DNA from: Paracoccus hibiscisoli
GTDB lineage: Bacteria > Pseudomonadota > Alphaproteobacteria > Rhodobacterales > Rhodobacteraceae
Reading direction: 5' to 3'
NCBI RefSeq assembly: GCF_005048265.1
Contig: NZ_SUNH01000020.1
Location: 1 to 64,000 of the forward strand
DNA: 64,000 bases
Made by a program: the position numbers and the translations under genes. Shown here piece after piece: positions 8,512 to 17,257 of the stretch. The number at the start of each line of letters is the position of its first letter. The first letter of the stretch is position 1. The notes beneath the pieces were generated by a model, which had not been told where the DNA came from, searched no databases, and saw only the letters and a list, made by a program, of their open reading frames with translations.

Positions 8512-9014
8512 GGCTGGGGCATCAGGAAATGTCCGGTGGCCTGGGCGATCAGCCGGGCGCGGTTGTCCTGCCAGGCCTCGACATGCACGCTGGCATAGCG
8601 CCGCCCCGACCGGACCACGCGGGCGCGGGCATAGGCGTCGCGCGGCAGGCCCGACCGCAGGTAATCGACGGTGAAGTCGATGGTCTTGGGCAGGCGCGGC
8701 AGGCTGTCGGGGACGGCCGCGTCGGGGGCGATGCGGCCCGATTCCAGATCCTCCCACATGGCGGCCCAGGACAGTTCGATGATGGCCGTGACCTCCAGGA
8801 ACGCCGCCGTCACGCCGCCATGGATGGCGGGCAGCATCGGGTTGCCGATCAGCTTGGCGTCATAGGGCAGGATGGCCGTCAGCTCATCCCCGCGCCGGTC
8901 AAAGCGGATGCCCAGCCAGGTCATGTAGGGCACCCCCGAGACCAGCGCGTTCAGCGCGCTGTCGCGGCGCGACTTGATCTGGTGCAGCGGTTCGTTGCGG
9001 TCGGCCATGATCAC
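8508..9014 (-). CDS. PaaI-type hot-dog thioesterase
   Basis: This 168-residue hot-dog fold protein has the conserved IHGGVTAAFLEV motif at residues 64-75 that forms the acyl-CoA thioesterase active-site loop. It overlaps both neighbours by 4 bp (ATGA with the upstream thioesterase and GTGA with the MATE gene), so the three genes are translationally coupled. It is paralogous to the next gene but longer and divergent. The substrate is unknown; an aromatic or medium-chain acyl-CoA would be typical. Confidence 0.88.
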   Translation of the reverse strand: MIMADRNEPLHQIKSRRDSALNALVSGVPYMTWLGIRFDRRGDELTAILPYDAKLIGNPMLPAIHGGVTAAFLEVTAIIELSWAAMWEDLESGRIAPDAAVPDSLPRLPKTIDFTVDYLRSGLPRDAYARARVVRSGRRYASVHVEAWQDNRARLIAQATGHFLMPQP

Positions 9015-9436
9015 CGCTCCGCCGTGAAGGCGCCGGTGGCGGAGGCCACGGGGTTGTCGGGGTCGTCATCCAGCGCCGTGGCGCGCAGGAACGCCACGCT
9101 GCGGGTCATGTGATAGCATTCGGCCCGCGCGGTGATGCGCTGTCCGGGGGTGGCCGCGCGCATGTAGTCGATGCGCAGATCGATCGTCGCGGTCGAACGC
9201 GGGTTCGTCGGATGCGCCATCACCGCCGCCCCGCAGCAGGTGTCCATCAGCGCCGAGACCACGCCCCCGTGGATCACCCCCGTGCGCGGATCGCCGACAA
9301 GGTGGTCGGCCCAGGGCATGCTGATGACCGCACGGCCCTGCCCGATCTCGTCCACGCGCATGCCCAGGGCGCGCGCATGGGGGATCGCCTCGATGAATTG
9401 CTGGGCGATGCGGGCATGGTCGGCGGGGTCGGTCAT
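9011..9436 (-). CDS. PaaI-type hot-dog thioesterase
   Basis: This 141-residue acyl-CoA thioesterase family protein has GVIHGGVVSALMD at 53-65, including the HGG loop and the aspartate expected to act in catalysis. The central DLRIDYMRAATPGQRITARAE strand pair is typical of the PaaI family. It is the first gene of the minus-strand operon and is divergent from a MerR regulator across 102 bp that contains a candidate operator. That arrangement suggests the regulator may control the thioesterase/MATE operon as well as itself. Confidence 0.88.
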   Translation of the reverse strand: MTDPADHARIAQQFIEAIPHARALGMRVDEIGQGRAVISMPWADHLVGDPRTGVIHGGVVSALMDTCCGAAVMAHPTNPRSTATIDLRIDYMRAATPGQRITARAECYHMTRSVAFLRATALDDDPDNPVASATGAFTAER

Positions 9437-9499
9437 GGGTCGGTCCTGATGGGGCGCGGGGCGCGCGCGCGATTCGGTTGAGAAAGGATGCAGCCGTGC

Positions 9500-9514
9500 T
9501 TAAGTTGACGCCAA
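9500..9514 (+). promoter_or_regulatory. Candidate MerR operator upstream of the first MerR gene
   Basis: TTAAGTTGACGCCAA resembles the site at 9953-9967 (11 of 15 positions identical), and both lie just upstream of MerR genes. The sequence also resembles the TTACGTTNNCGTCAA-type motif assigned to LiuR-like MerR regulators of acyl-CoA catabolism; that assignment is by recollection and similarity only. Confidence 0.5.
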
Positions 9515-9538
9515 GGGAAATCGTCGAGGAGGTGGCCG

Positions 9539-9916
9539 GTGACCGAGGACCGCATCAGTTTCAAGGACATGTGCACGCGCTTTGACGTGACGCCGCGCAC
9601 CTTGCGATACTATGAATATATCGAGCTGCTGGCCCCCCGCAAGGAAGGCCGCGCCCGCTTCTATGGCCCGCGCGAGGTGGCGCGGATGACGCTGATTCTG
9701 CGGGGCCGGCGGTTCGGATTCTCGCTGGAGGAGATCCGCCAGTGGCTGCAGATCTATGACAAGCAGGGCTCGCGCGAGCAGTATCAGGTCTGGATCGACA
9801 TGGCCGACCGCCAGCTGGCCGTGCTGGACCAGCAGATGGCCGACCTGCAGGCCGCCCGCGCCGATCTGGACCAGCTGCGCCGCACCACCGTGGACGAGCT
9901 GGCGCGCATGGGCTGA
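9539..9916 (+). CDS. MerR family transcriptional regulator (fatty-acid/acyl-CoA type)
   Basis: This 125-residue regulator has an N-terminal winged helix (FDVTPRTLRYYEYIELLAP, about 15-33; then ARFYGPREVARMTLILRGRRFGFSLEEIRQWL) and a C-terminal coiled coil (75-120) for dimerisation. There is no metal-binding cysteine pattern, so it is unlikely to be a metal sensor. The GTG start at 9539 is chosen because GAGGAGG ends 6 bp upstream. It is 38% or so identical by eye to the neighbouring MerR protein (10024-10419), pointing to an old tandem duplication. Likely control of acyl-CoA metabolism is inferred from the neighbours. Confidence 0.85.
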   Translation: MTEDRISFKDMCTRFDVTPRTLRYYEYIELLAPRKEGRARFYGPREVARMTLILRGRRFGFSLEEIRQWLQIYDKQGSREQYQVWIDMADRQLAVLDQQMADLQAARADLDQLRRTTVDELARMG

Positions 9917-9952
9917 CGCGGCGGAAGCCCCCGCCGTGACGCGGCGTCTTGC

Positions 9953-9967
9953 TTACGTTCGCGTCAA
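9953..9967 (+). promoter_or_regulatory. Candidate MerR operator upstream of the second MerR gene
   Basis: TTACGTTCGCGTCAA lies 57 bp upstream of the second MerR start and closely matches the motif at 9500-9514. It is probably the operator of the MerR-acyl-CoA dehydrogenase operon. Confidence 0.5.
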
Positions 9968-10023
9968 CTTGGGGCTAGGGTGAATGCAGGACGGAAAGCC
10001 GGTTTGAGGAGGAGCCGCCCCGA

Positions 10024-10419
10024 ATGTCCGACGATCTGATGACCATCCGCCAGATGTGCGACACCTATGAGGTGACGCCCCGCACCCTGCGGTTCTATGA
10101 GGCGCGAGAGCTGATCTTTCCCCAGCGACGCGGCCAGCACCGGCTGTACGACCGGCGCGACCGCGCGCGGCTGATCCTGATCCTGCGCGGCAAGCGCTTT
10201 GGGTTCAGCCTGGAGCAGATCCGCCAGCTGCTGGAGCTGTACGAGCCCGGCGGCACGAACCGCGCGCAGATCGCCGCGACCATCAACGTCGGGCGCGACC
10301 GCCTGGCCGACATGGAGCGGCAATATGCCGAACTGAGCGAGGCGATCGCCGATCTCAGGACCCAGATCTCGGAGGCCCAGAGCCGCCTGTCCGCTACCCC
10401 CGAACAGCCCAGAGGATGA
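10024..10419 (+). CDS. MerR family transcriptional regulator, paralogue
   Basis: This 131-residue MerR protein has an N-terminal HTH ([19 protein letters not shown]) followed by [32 protein letters not shown], and a C-terminal coiled coil rich in Glu, Gln and Arg. No cysteine is present in the effector region apart from one in the HTH. The acyl-CoA dehydrogenase gene begins 5 bp after its stop, so the two are co-transcribed. The regulator likely senses an acyl-CoA or related intermediate; this is inferred from context, not shown by the sequence. Confidence 0.87.
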   Translation: MSDDLMTIRQMCDTYEVTPRTLRFYEARELIFPQRRGQHRLYDRRDRARLILILRGKRFGFSLEQIRQLLELYEPGGTNRAQIAATINVGRDRLADMERQYAELSEAIADLRTQISEAQSRLSATPEQPRG

Positions 10420-10423
10420 CGCC

Positions 10424-12202
10424 ATGCCGACGTATACGCCCCCGATCCGCGACCTGCAGTTCGTGCTGCACGATGTGCTGAAGCTGTCGCAATCCGACCT
10501 GCCCGGCCATGACGAGCTGGCCCCCGACTTTACCGAGGCCGTGCTTGAGGCCGCGGGCAAGCTGTCCGCCGAAGTGCTGGCGCCCCTGAACCTGTCCGGC
10601 GACCACGAGGGTTGCGTGCTGGAGAACGGCGTCGTGCGCACCCCCAAGGGGTTCCGCGCCGCCTTTGACCAGGTCAAGGAGGGCGGCTGGACCGCGCTGG
10701 ATTGCGACCCCGAATATGGCGGTCAGGGCATGCCCTACACGATGGGCGTGGCCACCGGAGAGATGTTCGTGTCGGCCAACATGGCGTTCAACATGTATCA
10801 GGGCCTGACCCACGGCGCCTATTCCGCCATCCACGCCCATGGCACGGATGAGCAGAAGCGGACCTGGCTGCCCAAGATGGTCAGCTGCGACTGGACCGGC
10901 ACGATGAACCTGACGGAACCGCATTGCGGCACCGATCTGGGCCTGCTGCGCACCAAGGCGGAACCCCAGGATGACGGCAGCTATCTGATCACGGGCCAGA
11001 AGATCTTCATCTCGGCCGGCGATCACGACATGGCCGAGAACGTCGTCCATCTGGTCCTGGCCAAGGCGCCGGGCGGCGGCGAGGGCACCAAGGGCATCAG
11101 CCTGTTCATCGTCCCGAAGTTCCTGGTGAACGCGGACGGCTCTCTGGGCGATCGCAACGGCGTGAGCGTCGGCGCGCTGGAGCACAAGATGGGCATCCAC
11201 GCCAACGCCACCTGCGTGATGAACTATGACGGCGCGAAGGGCTGGCTGCTGGGCGATCTGCACAAGGGCATGCGCGCCATGTTCACCATGATGAACGAGG
11301 CGCGTCTGGGTGTGGGCCTGCAGGGCTATGCCGCGGCCGTGCCCGCCTATCAGAACGCGCTGGCCTATGCCAAGGACCGCCTGCAGGGCCGTGCCGTGAC
11401 CGGCGTGCAGAACCCCTCCGGCCCCGCCGATCCGCTGATCGTGCATCCCGACATCCGCCGCAGCCTGATGGACCAGAAGAGCTTCATCGAGGGGGCCCGC
11501 GCCCTGGCGCTGTGGGGCGCGCATCTGATCGACCGCGGCCACCTGGCCGGCGACAAGGATGCCGAGGGGCTGGTGTCGCTGATGACGCCCGTCATCAAGG
11601 GCTTCCTGACCGACAAGGGCTTTGAGGCGACGGTGCTGGCGCAGCAGGTCCTGGGCGGGCACGGCTATGTCGAGGAATGGGGCATGAGCCAGTTCGTCCG
11701 CGACGCCCGCATCACCATGATCTACGAGGGCGCGAACGGCGTGCAGGCGCTGGACCTGGTCGGCCGCAAGCTGGCCCAGGACGGTGGCAAGCATGTCATG
11801 GCCTTCTTCGACATGGTCAAGACCTTCTGCAAGGAGCAGTCCGGCAACGAGGCGCTGGCCGCCGACTTCATCGAACCGCTCAAGGCCGCGTCCAAGGACC
11901 TGCAGGCGGCGTCCATGTTCTTCATGGAGCGCGGCATGAAGAACCCCAATGACGCCTTGTCGGGCAGCTACGACTTCATGCACCTCTTCGGTCACGTGAC
12001 CCTGGGCTTCATGTGGGCGCGCATGGCGGTCGCCGCCCGCGCGGCCTTGGACGAGGGCACCGGCGATCAGGCATTCTATAAGACCAAGCTGGTCACCGGG
12101 CGTTACTACATGAAGCGGCAGCTGCCGATGACCGCCACGCATCTGGCCCGCATCCAGTCCGGCGCCGCCACCGTGATGGAACTGGAAGCAGAGGCCTTCT
12201 GA
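10424..12202 (+). CDS. Acyl-CoA dehydrogenase (large, FadE5/DmdC-like type)
   Basis: This 592-residue FAD enzyme performs the first step of beta-oxidation or of a related acyl-CoA route. The order is an N-terminal helical domain (about 40-155), the FAD-contacting beta-domain with [19 protein letters not shown] (about 165-185), a C-terminal helical domain, and an extra C-terminal domain (about 470-592) found in this longer subclass. The catalytic base is expected to be E435 in [20 protein letters not shown]. Dimethylsulfoniopropionate-pathway DmdC has the same architecture, so substrate class is open. It is co-transcribed with the MerR gene upstream, and thiolase and FadB follow after a 311-bp gap. 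Confidence 0.92.
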   Translation: MPTYTPPIRDLQFVLHDVLKLSQSDLPGHDELAPDFTEAVLEAAGKLSAEVLAPLNLSGDHEGCVLENGVVRTPKGFRAAFDQVKEGGWTALDCDPEYGGQGMPYTMGVATGEMFVSANMAFNMYQGLTHGAYSAIHAHGTDEQKRTWLPKMVSCDWTGTMNLTEPHCGTDLGLLRTKAEPQDDGSYLITGQKIFISAGDHDMAENVVHLVLAKAPGGGEGTKGISLFIVPKFLVNADGSLGDRNGVSVGALEHKMGIHANATCVMNYDGAKGWLLGDLHKGMRAMFTMMNEARLGVGLQGYAAAVPAYQNALAYAKDRLQGRAVTGVQNPSGPADPLIVHPDIRRSLMDQKSFIEGARALALWGAHLIDRGHLAGDKDAEGLVSLMTPVIKGFLTDKGFEATVLAQQVLGGHGYVEEWGMSQFVRDARITMIYEGANGVQALDLVGRKLAQDGGKHVMAFFDMVKTFCKEQSGNEALAADFIEPLKAASKDLQAASMFFMERGMKNPNDALSGSYDFMHLFGHVTLGFMWARMAVAARAALDEGTGDQAFYKTKLVTGRYYMKRQLPMTATHLARIQSGAATVMELEAEAF

Positions 12203-12215
12203 GCCGCCCTGCCAA

Positions 12216-12238
12216 GCCCGCGCGACCGTCGCGCGGGC
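12216..12238 (+). terminator. GC-rich hairpin after acyl-CoA dehydrogenase
   Basis: A 10-bp perfect stem (GCCCGCGCGA/TCGCGCGGGC, 3-nt loop) starts 14 bp after the stop. No T-run follows. Confidence 0.55.
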
Positions 12239-12261
12239 CGAGATCCCGGATGCCTCCGGCG

Positions 12262-12284
12262 GGGATATTTGAGTGAAGAAGAAG
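12262..12284 (+). repeat. Dispersed 23-nt intergenic motif, copy 1
   Basis: The pattern is GGGATATTT, two variable bases, then (A/G)TGAAGAAGAAG. Twenty of 23 positions are fixed among three copies in the window (12262-12284, 12418-12440 inverted, 60500-60522). This copy and copy 2 lie in the same 311-bp gap between acyl-CoA dehydrogenase and thiolase, facing each other. Apart from these repeats and two hairpins I see no gene in that gap. Confidence 0.75.
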
Positions 12285-12417
12285 CATCCCCGGCCCGCGC
12301 ATGGCCATCGGCCGCAGGCGCGGGCCAGGGACTTCTCCTTCAGCGGTCATCGGCTTCCCAGCCTGTACCGCACCCGCCAGCTTCGGGCCGAATCGTTGAG
12401 AAAGGGTTAACCCGCCC

Positions 12418-12440
12418 CTTCTTCTTCATGAAAATATCCC
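12418..12440 (-). repeat. Dispersed 23-nt intergenic motif, copy 2 (inverted)
   Basis: Same motif as at 12262-12284 but on the minus strand. It is followed 10 bp later by a strong GC hairpin. Confidence 0.75.
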
Positions 12441-12449
12441 GCGGGGGGT

Positions 12450-12472
12450 CCGGGGGGCGCGAAGCCCCCCGG
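12450..12472. terminator. GC-rich hairpin upstream of thiolase
   Basis: CCGGGGGGC/GCCCCCCGG forms a perfect 9-bp stem with loop GCGAA. It sits 42 bp before the thiolase start and could form in either orientation. Confidence 0.5.
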
Positions 12473-12513
12473 CCGTTTCGGCCCGGTGCCGTCCGGGCGA
12501 TCTAGGAGGAACC

Positions 12514-13725
12514 ATGACCGACGCATTCATCTATGACGCAGCCCGCACACCGCGTGGCAAGGGCCGCACCGACGGCAGCCTGCACGAGGTCACCTCGCTG
12601 GCGCTTTCCGCCCGCCTGCTGAACGCCGTCAAGGCGCGCAACAACCTTGAGGGGCACGCGGTCGAGGACGTCATCTGGGGCAATGTCACCCAGGTCAAGG
12701 AGCAGGGCGGCTGCCTTGCGCGCAGCGCCGTGCTGGCATCCGATCTGGACGAGCGCATTCCGGGCCTGTCGATCAACCGCTTCTGCGCCTCGGGCATGGA
12801 GGCCGTGAACCTGGCCGCCAACCAGATCAAGGGCGGCGCCGGTCAGGCCTATATCGCCGGCGGCGTCGAGATGATGGGCCGCGTCGCCATGGGCAGCGAC
12901 GGCGCCGCCATCGCGGTCGATCCCAGCCTGGCGATGAAGTCCTATTTCGTCCCGCAGGGGATCAGCGCCGACATCATCGCGACCGAATACGGCTTCACCC
13001 GCGAGGAGGCCGACGCCTTGGCGCTGGAGAGCCAGCGCCGCGCCGCGCAAGCCTGGACGGAGGGCCGGTTCGACAAGTCCATCGTCCCCGTCTTGGACCA
13101 GAACGGCCTGACCATCCTGGATCGCGACGAATACATGCGCCCCGGCACGACGGCGGATGACCTGGCCAAGCTGCGCCCTGCCTTCAAGGAAATGGGCGAG
13201 ATGATGCCCGGCTTTGACAAGGTCGCGATGCTGAAATACCCGCATCTGACCCATATCGACCATATCCACCATGCCGGGAACTCGTCGGGCATCGTGGACG
13301 GCGCCGCGGCCGTGCTGATTGGCAGCAAGGAATTCGGCGAGGCGCATGGCCTCAAGCCCCGCGCCCGCATCCGCGCGACGGCCAAGATCGGCACCGATCC
13401 CACGATCATGCTGACCGGCCCCGTCCCGGTGACCGAAAAGATCTTGCGCGACAGCGGCATGTCCATCAGCGACATCGACCTGTTCGAGGTGAACGAGGCC
13501 TTTGCCAGCGTCGTGCTGCGCTTCATGCAGGCGTTCCAGATCGACCATTCCAAGGTGAACGTGAACGGCGGCTCGATCGCGATGGGGCACCCCTTGGGCG
13601 CGACCGGCGCGATCATCATCGGCACCCTGCTGGACGAGCTGGAGCGCCAGGACAAGCAGGTCGGTCTTGCCACCCTGTGCATCGCGTCCGGCATGGGCGC
13701 GGCCACCATCATCGAACGCGTCTGA
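12514..13725 (+). CDS. fadA: Acetyl-CoA C-acyltransferase (3-ketoacyl-CoA thiolase)
   Basis: This 403-residue thiolase cleaves 3-ketoacyl-CoA to acetyl-CoA in the last step of beta-oxidation. Catalytic residues are visible: nucleophilic C91 in INRFCASGMEAV, H359 in the GGSIAMGHPLGATGA motif and C389 in TLCIASGMGAA. The start ATG 12514 has AGGAGG upstream (GATCTAGGAGGAACC). It is followed 10 bp later by the fadB-type gene, forming a fadA-fadB operon in the order usual for alphaproteobacteria. Confidence 0.95.
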   Translation: MTDAFIYDAARTPRGKGRTDGSLHEVTSLALSARLLNAVKARNNLEGHAVEDVIWGNVTQVKEQGGCLARSAVLASDLDERIPGLSINRFCASGMEAVNLAANQIKGGAGQAYIAGGVEMMGRVAMGSDGAAIAVDPSLAMKSYFVPQGISADIIATEYGFTREEADALALESQRRAAQAWTEGRFDKSIVPVLDQNGLTILDRDEYMRPGTTADDLAKLRPAFKEMGEMMPGFDKVAMLKYPHLTHIDHIHHAGNSSGIVDGAAAVLIGSKEFGEAHGLKPRARIRATAKIGTDPTIMLTGPVPVTEKILRDSGMSISDIDLFEVNEAFASVVLRFMQAFQIDHSKVNVNGGSIAMGHPLGATGAIIIGTLLDELERQDKQVGLATLCIASGMGAATIIERV

Positions 13726-13735
13726 GGAGAGACCC

Positions 13736-15910
13736 ATGACCGATTTCACCATGAAGACCGGCGATGATGGCGTGGCGATCATCACCTGGGACGTGCCGAA
13801 CAAGTCGATGAACGTGCTGTCCATGGAGGGCGCGGTGGCGCTGGACGGGCTGATCGATCAGGCGCTGGCCGACGATGCCGTCAAGGGCATCGTCATCACC
13901 AGCGGCAAGAAGGATTTTGCCGCGGGGATGGACCTGAACGTCATCGCGGGCATGAAGGATCAGGGCGGCGCGCAGGGCGTGTTCGACGGCGTCATGACGC
14001 TGCACCACATGCTGCGCAAGATCGAGCGTGCGGGCATGGACCCCAAGACGCTGAAGGGCGGCAAGCCGATTGCCAGCGCCCTGCCCGGAACCGCCTTGGG
14101 CATCGGGCTGGAGCTGCCGCTGGCGACGCATCGGATCTTTGCCGCCGACAATCCGAAGGCCAAGATCGGCCTGCCCGAGATCATGGTCGGGATCTTTCCC
14201 GGATCGGGTGGCACCACCCGTCTGGCGCGCAAGCTGGGCGCGATGATGGCCGCGCCCTTCCTGCTGGAGGGCAAGCTGTCGGACCCGAAAAAGGCCAAGT
14301 CGGCCGGGATCATCGACGAGGTGGTCGAGAACCCGCTGGAGGCCGCGCGGGCCTGGGTTTTGGCGGCCAAGGATGCCGATCTGGTCAAGCCTTGGGATGC
14401 CAAGGGCTACAAGATGCCCGGAGGAGAGCCGTTCCATCCGGCGGGCTTCATGACCTTTGTCGGCGCAAGCGCGATGGTGCATGGCAAGACGATGGGCGTC
14501 TATCCGGCGGCCAAGGCGCTGCTGAGCGCCGTCTATGAGGGCGCGATGGTGCCGTTCGATCAGGCGCTGAAGATCGAGGCGCGCTGGTTCACGCATGTGC
14601 TGATGAACCCCAGCAGCACCGCGATGATCCGCAGCCTGTTCATCAACAAGGAAGCCTTGGAAAAGGGCGCGAACCGCCCCGAGGCGCCGGATCAGACCGT
14701 CAAGAAGGTCGGCATCCTGGGCGCGGGCATGATGGGCGCGGGCATCGCCTATGTCAGCGCCATGGCCGGGATCGAGGTCGTGCTGATCGATGCACAGCAG
14801 GCCAGCGCGGACAAGGGCAAGGCCCTGTCCGAGGGGCTGTTGGACAAGGCGATCAGCCGCAAGAAATCGACGCCCGAGAAGAAGGCCGAGGTGCTGGCCC
14901 GCATCACCGCCACGACCGACTACGCGGCGCTGGAGGGCTGCGACCTGATCGTCGAGGCGGTCTTCGAGGACCCCGCCGTCAAGGCCGAGGTCACCAAGAA
15001 GGCCGAGGCCGTGATCCCTGCGGATGCGATCTTTGCCACCAACACCTCGACCCTGCCGATCAGTGACCTCGCGAAAGCCAGCACGCGGCCTGAGCAGTTC
15101 ATCGGCATCCACTTCTTCAGCCCCGTCGACAAGATGCTGCTGGTCGAGATCATCAAGGGCCGCGAGACCGGCCCGGTGGCGGTCGCCAAGGCGCTGGATT
15201 TCGTGCGCCAGATCCGCAAGACCCCCATCGTCGTGAACGATGAGCGGTTCTTTTACGCCAACCGCTGCATCATCCCCTATATCAACGAGGGGATCCGCAT
15301 GGTGGCCGAGGGCGTGAACCCCACGCTGGTGGAAAACGCCGCCAAGATGATGGGCATGCCCCTGGGGCCGCTGCAGCTGGTCGATGAGACCTCGATCGAC
15401 CTGGGCGTCAAGATCGCCAAGGCGACCAAGGCGGCGATGGGCGACGCCTATCCCGATGGCGCGGTCGATGAGGTGCTGTTCTGGATGGCGGATCAGGGCC
15501 GGATGGGCCGCAAGTCCAACGCCGGCTTCTATGCCTATGACGACGCCGGCAAGCGGCAGGGCCTGTGGGAGGGTCTGGACGCGCAGTTCCCGCGCGCCGA
15601 GGATCAGCCCGACCTGCACGATGTCCAGCACCGCCTGATGTTCGCGCAGACGCTGGAGGCGGTGCGCGCGCTGGAGGAGGGCGTGCTGGAGGACATCCGC
15701 GAGGGGGACGTCGGCGCCATCCTGGGCTGGGGCTTTGCGCCCTGGACCGGCGGGCCGTTCGGCTGGCTGGACATGCTGGGCGCGGGTCGCGCGGTCGAGA
15801 TCTGCGACCGGCTGACCGCGGCGCATGGCGACCGCTTCAAGGCGCCGCAGATGCTGCGCGACATGGCGGCCAAGGGCGACAGCTTTTACGGGCGTCGCGC
15901 CGCGGCCTGA
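13736..15910 (+). CDS. fadB: 3-hydroxyacyl-CoA dehydrogenase / enoyl-CoA hydratase (FadB/FadJ type)
   Basis: This 724-residue bifunctional enzyme supplies the two middle steps of beta-oxidation. The N-terminal crotonase domain (about 1-190) carries the oxyanion-hole segments KKDFAAGMDLNVI and LPGTALGIGLELPLATH with the LPEIMVGIFPGSGGTTRL region. The NAD-binding Rossmann domain starts at about 324 with GILGAGMMGAGIA (glycines at 326, 329 and 331), followed by FVRQIRKTPIVVND and the C-terminal 3HCDH domains (about 505-724). ATG 13736 follows GAGGAGAGACCC. The upstream frame inside fadA is rejected. Confidence 0.94.
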   Translation: MTDFTMKTGDDGVAIITWDVPNKSMNVLSMEGAVALDGLIDQALADDAVKGIVITSGKKDFAAGMDLNVIAGMKDQGGAQGVFDGVMTLHHMLRKIERAGMDPKTLKGGKPIASALPGTALGIGLELPLATHRIFAADNPKAKIGLPEIMVGIFPGSGGTTRLARKLGAMMAAPFLLEGKLSDPKKAKSAGIIDEVVENPLEAARAWVLAAKDADLVKPWDAKGYKMPGGEPFHPAGFMTFVGASAMVHGKTMGVYPAAKALLSAVYEGAMVPFDQALKIEARWFTHVLMNPSSTAMIRSLFINKEALEKGANRPEAPDQTVKKVGILGAGMMGAGIAYVSAMAGIEVVLIDAQQASADKGKALSEGLLDKAISRKKSTPEKKAEVLARITATTDYAALEGCDLIVEAVFEDPAVKAEVTKKAEAVIPADAIFATNTSTLPISDLAKASTRPEQFIGIHFFSPVDKMLLVEIIKGRETGPVAVAKALDFVRQIRKTPIVVNDERFFYANRCIIPYINEGIRMVAEGVNPTLVENAAKMMGMPLGPLQLVDETSIDLGVKIAKATKAAMGDAYPDGAVDEVLFWMADQGRMGRKSNAGFYAYDDAGKRQGLWEGLDAQFPRAEDQPDLHDVQHRLMFAQTLEAVRALEEGVLEDIREGDVGAILGWGFAPWTGGPFGWLDMLGAGRAVEICDRLTAAHGDRFKAPQMLRDMAAKGDSFYGRRAAA

Positions 15911-16078
15911 CACCGTTCCGGATGGGCCGCCCGGCGTGGCCCATCCGCACCACCCCTGTGTCGCTCCTGCCATGCAGGAAACTTTCCGCGCACCCCATCG
16001 TTGATCGGGCAGGAATTCGCCATATGCTGGCGGCAACGGCCCCGCCCGCGGCGGACAGGCTGACAAGGGGACATGACG

Positions 16079-17257
16079 ATGAGTGACGAGACGAAACGCC
16101 GGGCCGAGGCCGCACAGGCCCAGATCGACGCGCTGACCCGCACCTCTCTGCCCGAACCCGCCCCCACGCCGCAGGCCCTGACCGATGCGGACCCTGCCCT
16201 GCAGGCCAAGATCCGCAGCCGCATGGCCGAGATCGACCTGAAGGACAGCAATTCCATCCTGCGCTTTGGCACCCGCGCCCAGGCCGATCTGCAGCAGATC
16301 AGCCAGGCGATGCTGGCCGACGTCAAGACCAAGGAGGTCGGACCGGCGGGCGACAGCCTGCGCGCGGTGGTGACCACGATCCGCGGGTTCTCCACCACCG
16401 AGCTGGACATGCGCCGCGACCGCAGCTGGTGGGAAAAGCTGCTGGGCCGGTCGGCGCCCTTCGCCAAGTTCGTCGCGAATTACGAGCAGGTCCAGACCCA
16501 GATCGACCGCATCACCGCCGAGCTGGAGGCGCATGAGCAGAAGCTGCTCAAGGACATCAAGTCGCTGGACGTGCTGTATGACCGCACGCTGGATTTCTAT
16601 GACGAGCTGGCGCTGTATATCGCGGCGGGCACCGAGAAGCTGGCCGAGCTGGACCGCGACACCATCCCCGCCAAGGAGGCCGAGCTGGCCGCGACCCCCG
16701 ATGCCGACCAGGTGATCGAGGCGCAGGAGCTGCGCGACCTGCGCACGCTGCGCGACGATCTGGAGCGGCGGGTCCACGACCTGAAGCTGACGCGGCAGGT
16801 GACGATGCAGTCGCTGCCCTCGATCCGGCTGGTGCAGGAGAACGACAAGTCGCTGGTGACCAAGATCAACTCCACCCTGGTGAACACGGTGCCGCTGTGG
16901 GAGACGCAGCTGGCCCAGGCCGTCACCATCCAGCGCAGCGCCGAGGCCGCCCGCGCGGTGCGCGAGGCCAGCGACCTGACCAACGAGCTGTTGACCCGCA
17001 ATGCCGACAACCTGCGCGCGGCCAATGCCCAGATCCGCACCGAGACCGAGCGGGGCGTGTTTGACATTCAGGCCGTGCAGACCGCCAATGCCCAGCTGAT
17101 CGCCACCATCGAGGACAGCCTGCGCATCGCCGATGAGGGCCGCACGCGCCGCGCCTCGGCGGAGGAGGAGCTGACCCGGATGGAGGCCGAGCTGCGCGAC
17201 ACGCTGGCGCGGGCCTCGGCCCGTCCGGCGGTCTCCGGACCCGCCGGGGGGCGCTGA
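16079..17257 (+). CDS. Toxic-anion resistance protein TelA family
   Basis: This 392-residue TelA/KlaA-family protein is soluble, highly charged and largely helical, with long coiled-coil stretches (about 130-215 and 280-380). The family core lies between about 60 and 350: ILRFGTRAQADLQQISQAML, WWEKLLG, IRLVQENDKSLVTKINSTL and NTVPLWETQLAQAV. Two ATGs are possible (16073, 16079); 16079 is preferred because AAGGGG lies 8 bp upstream of it. It leads a tight operon with a DUF2927 lipoprotein, an SPFH protein and a zinc-ribbon membrane protein. TelA proteins belong to tellurite/stress modules, but their biochemical role is unproven. Confidence 0.88.
   Translation: MSDETKRRAEAAQAQIDALTRTSLPEPAPTPQALTDADPALQAKIRSRMAEIDLKDSNSILRFGTRAQADLQQISQAMLADVKTKEVGPAGDSLRAVVTTIRGFSTTELDMRRDRSWWEKLLGRSAPFAKFVANYEQVQTQIDRITAELEAHEQKLLKDIKSLDVLYDRTLDFYDELALYIAAGTEKLAELDRDTIPAKEAELAATPDADQVIEAQELRDLRTLRDDLERRVHDLKLTRQVTMQSLPSIRLVQENDKSLVTKINSTLVNTVPLWETQLAQAVTIQRSAEAARAVREASDLTNELLTRNADNLRAANAQIRTETERGVFDIQAVQTANAQLIATIEDSLRIADEGRTRRASAEEELTRMEAELRDTLARASARPAVSGPAGGR

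Noticed and set aside
12269..12505. 78-codon ORF in the gap before fadA
   Set aside because: It is built on the dispersed 23-nt motif and the GC hairpins, with no ribosome-binding site; similar strings recur as intergenic repeats.
13709..16777. 1022-codon minus-strand open frame across fadB and telA
   Set aside because: It is antisense to two well-supported genes, crosses an intergenic gap, and is composed of the low-information residues expected from the complement of GC3-biased codons.
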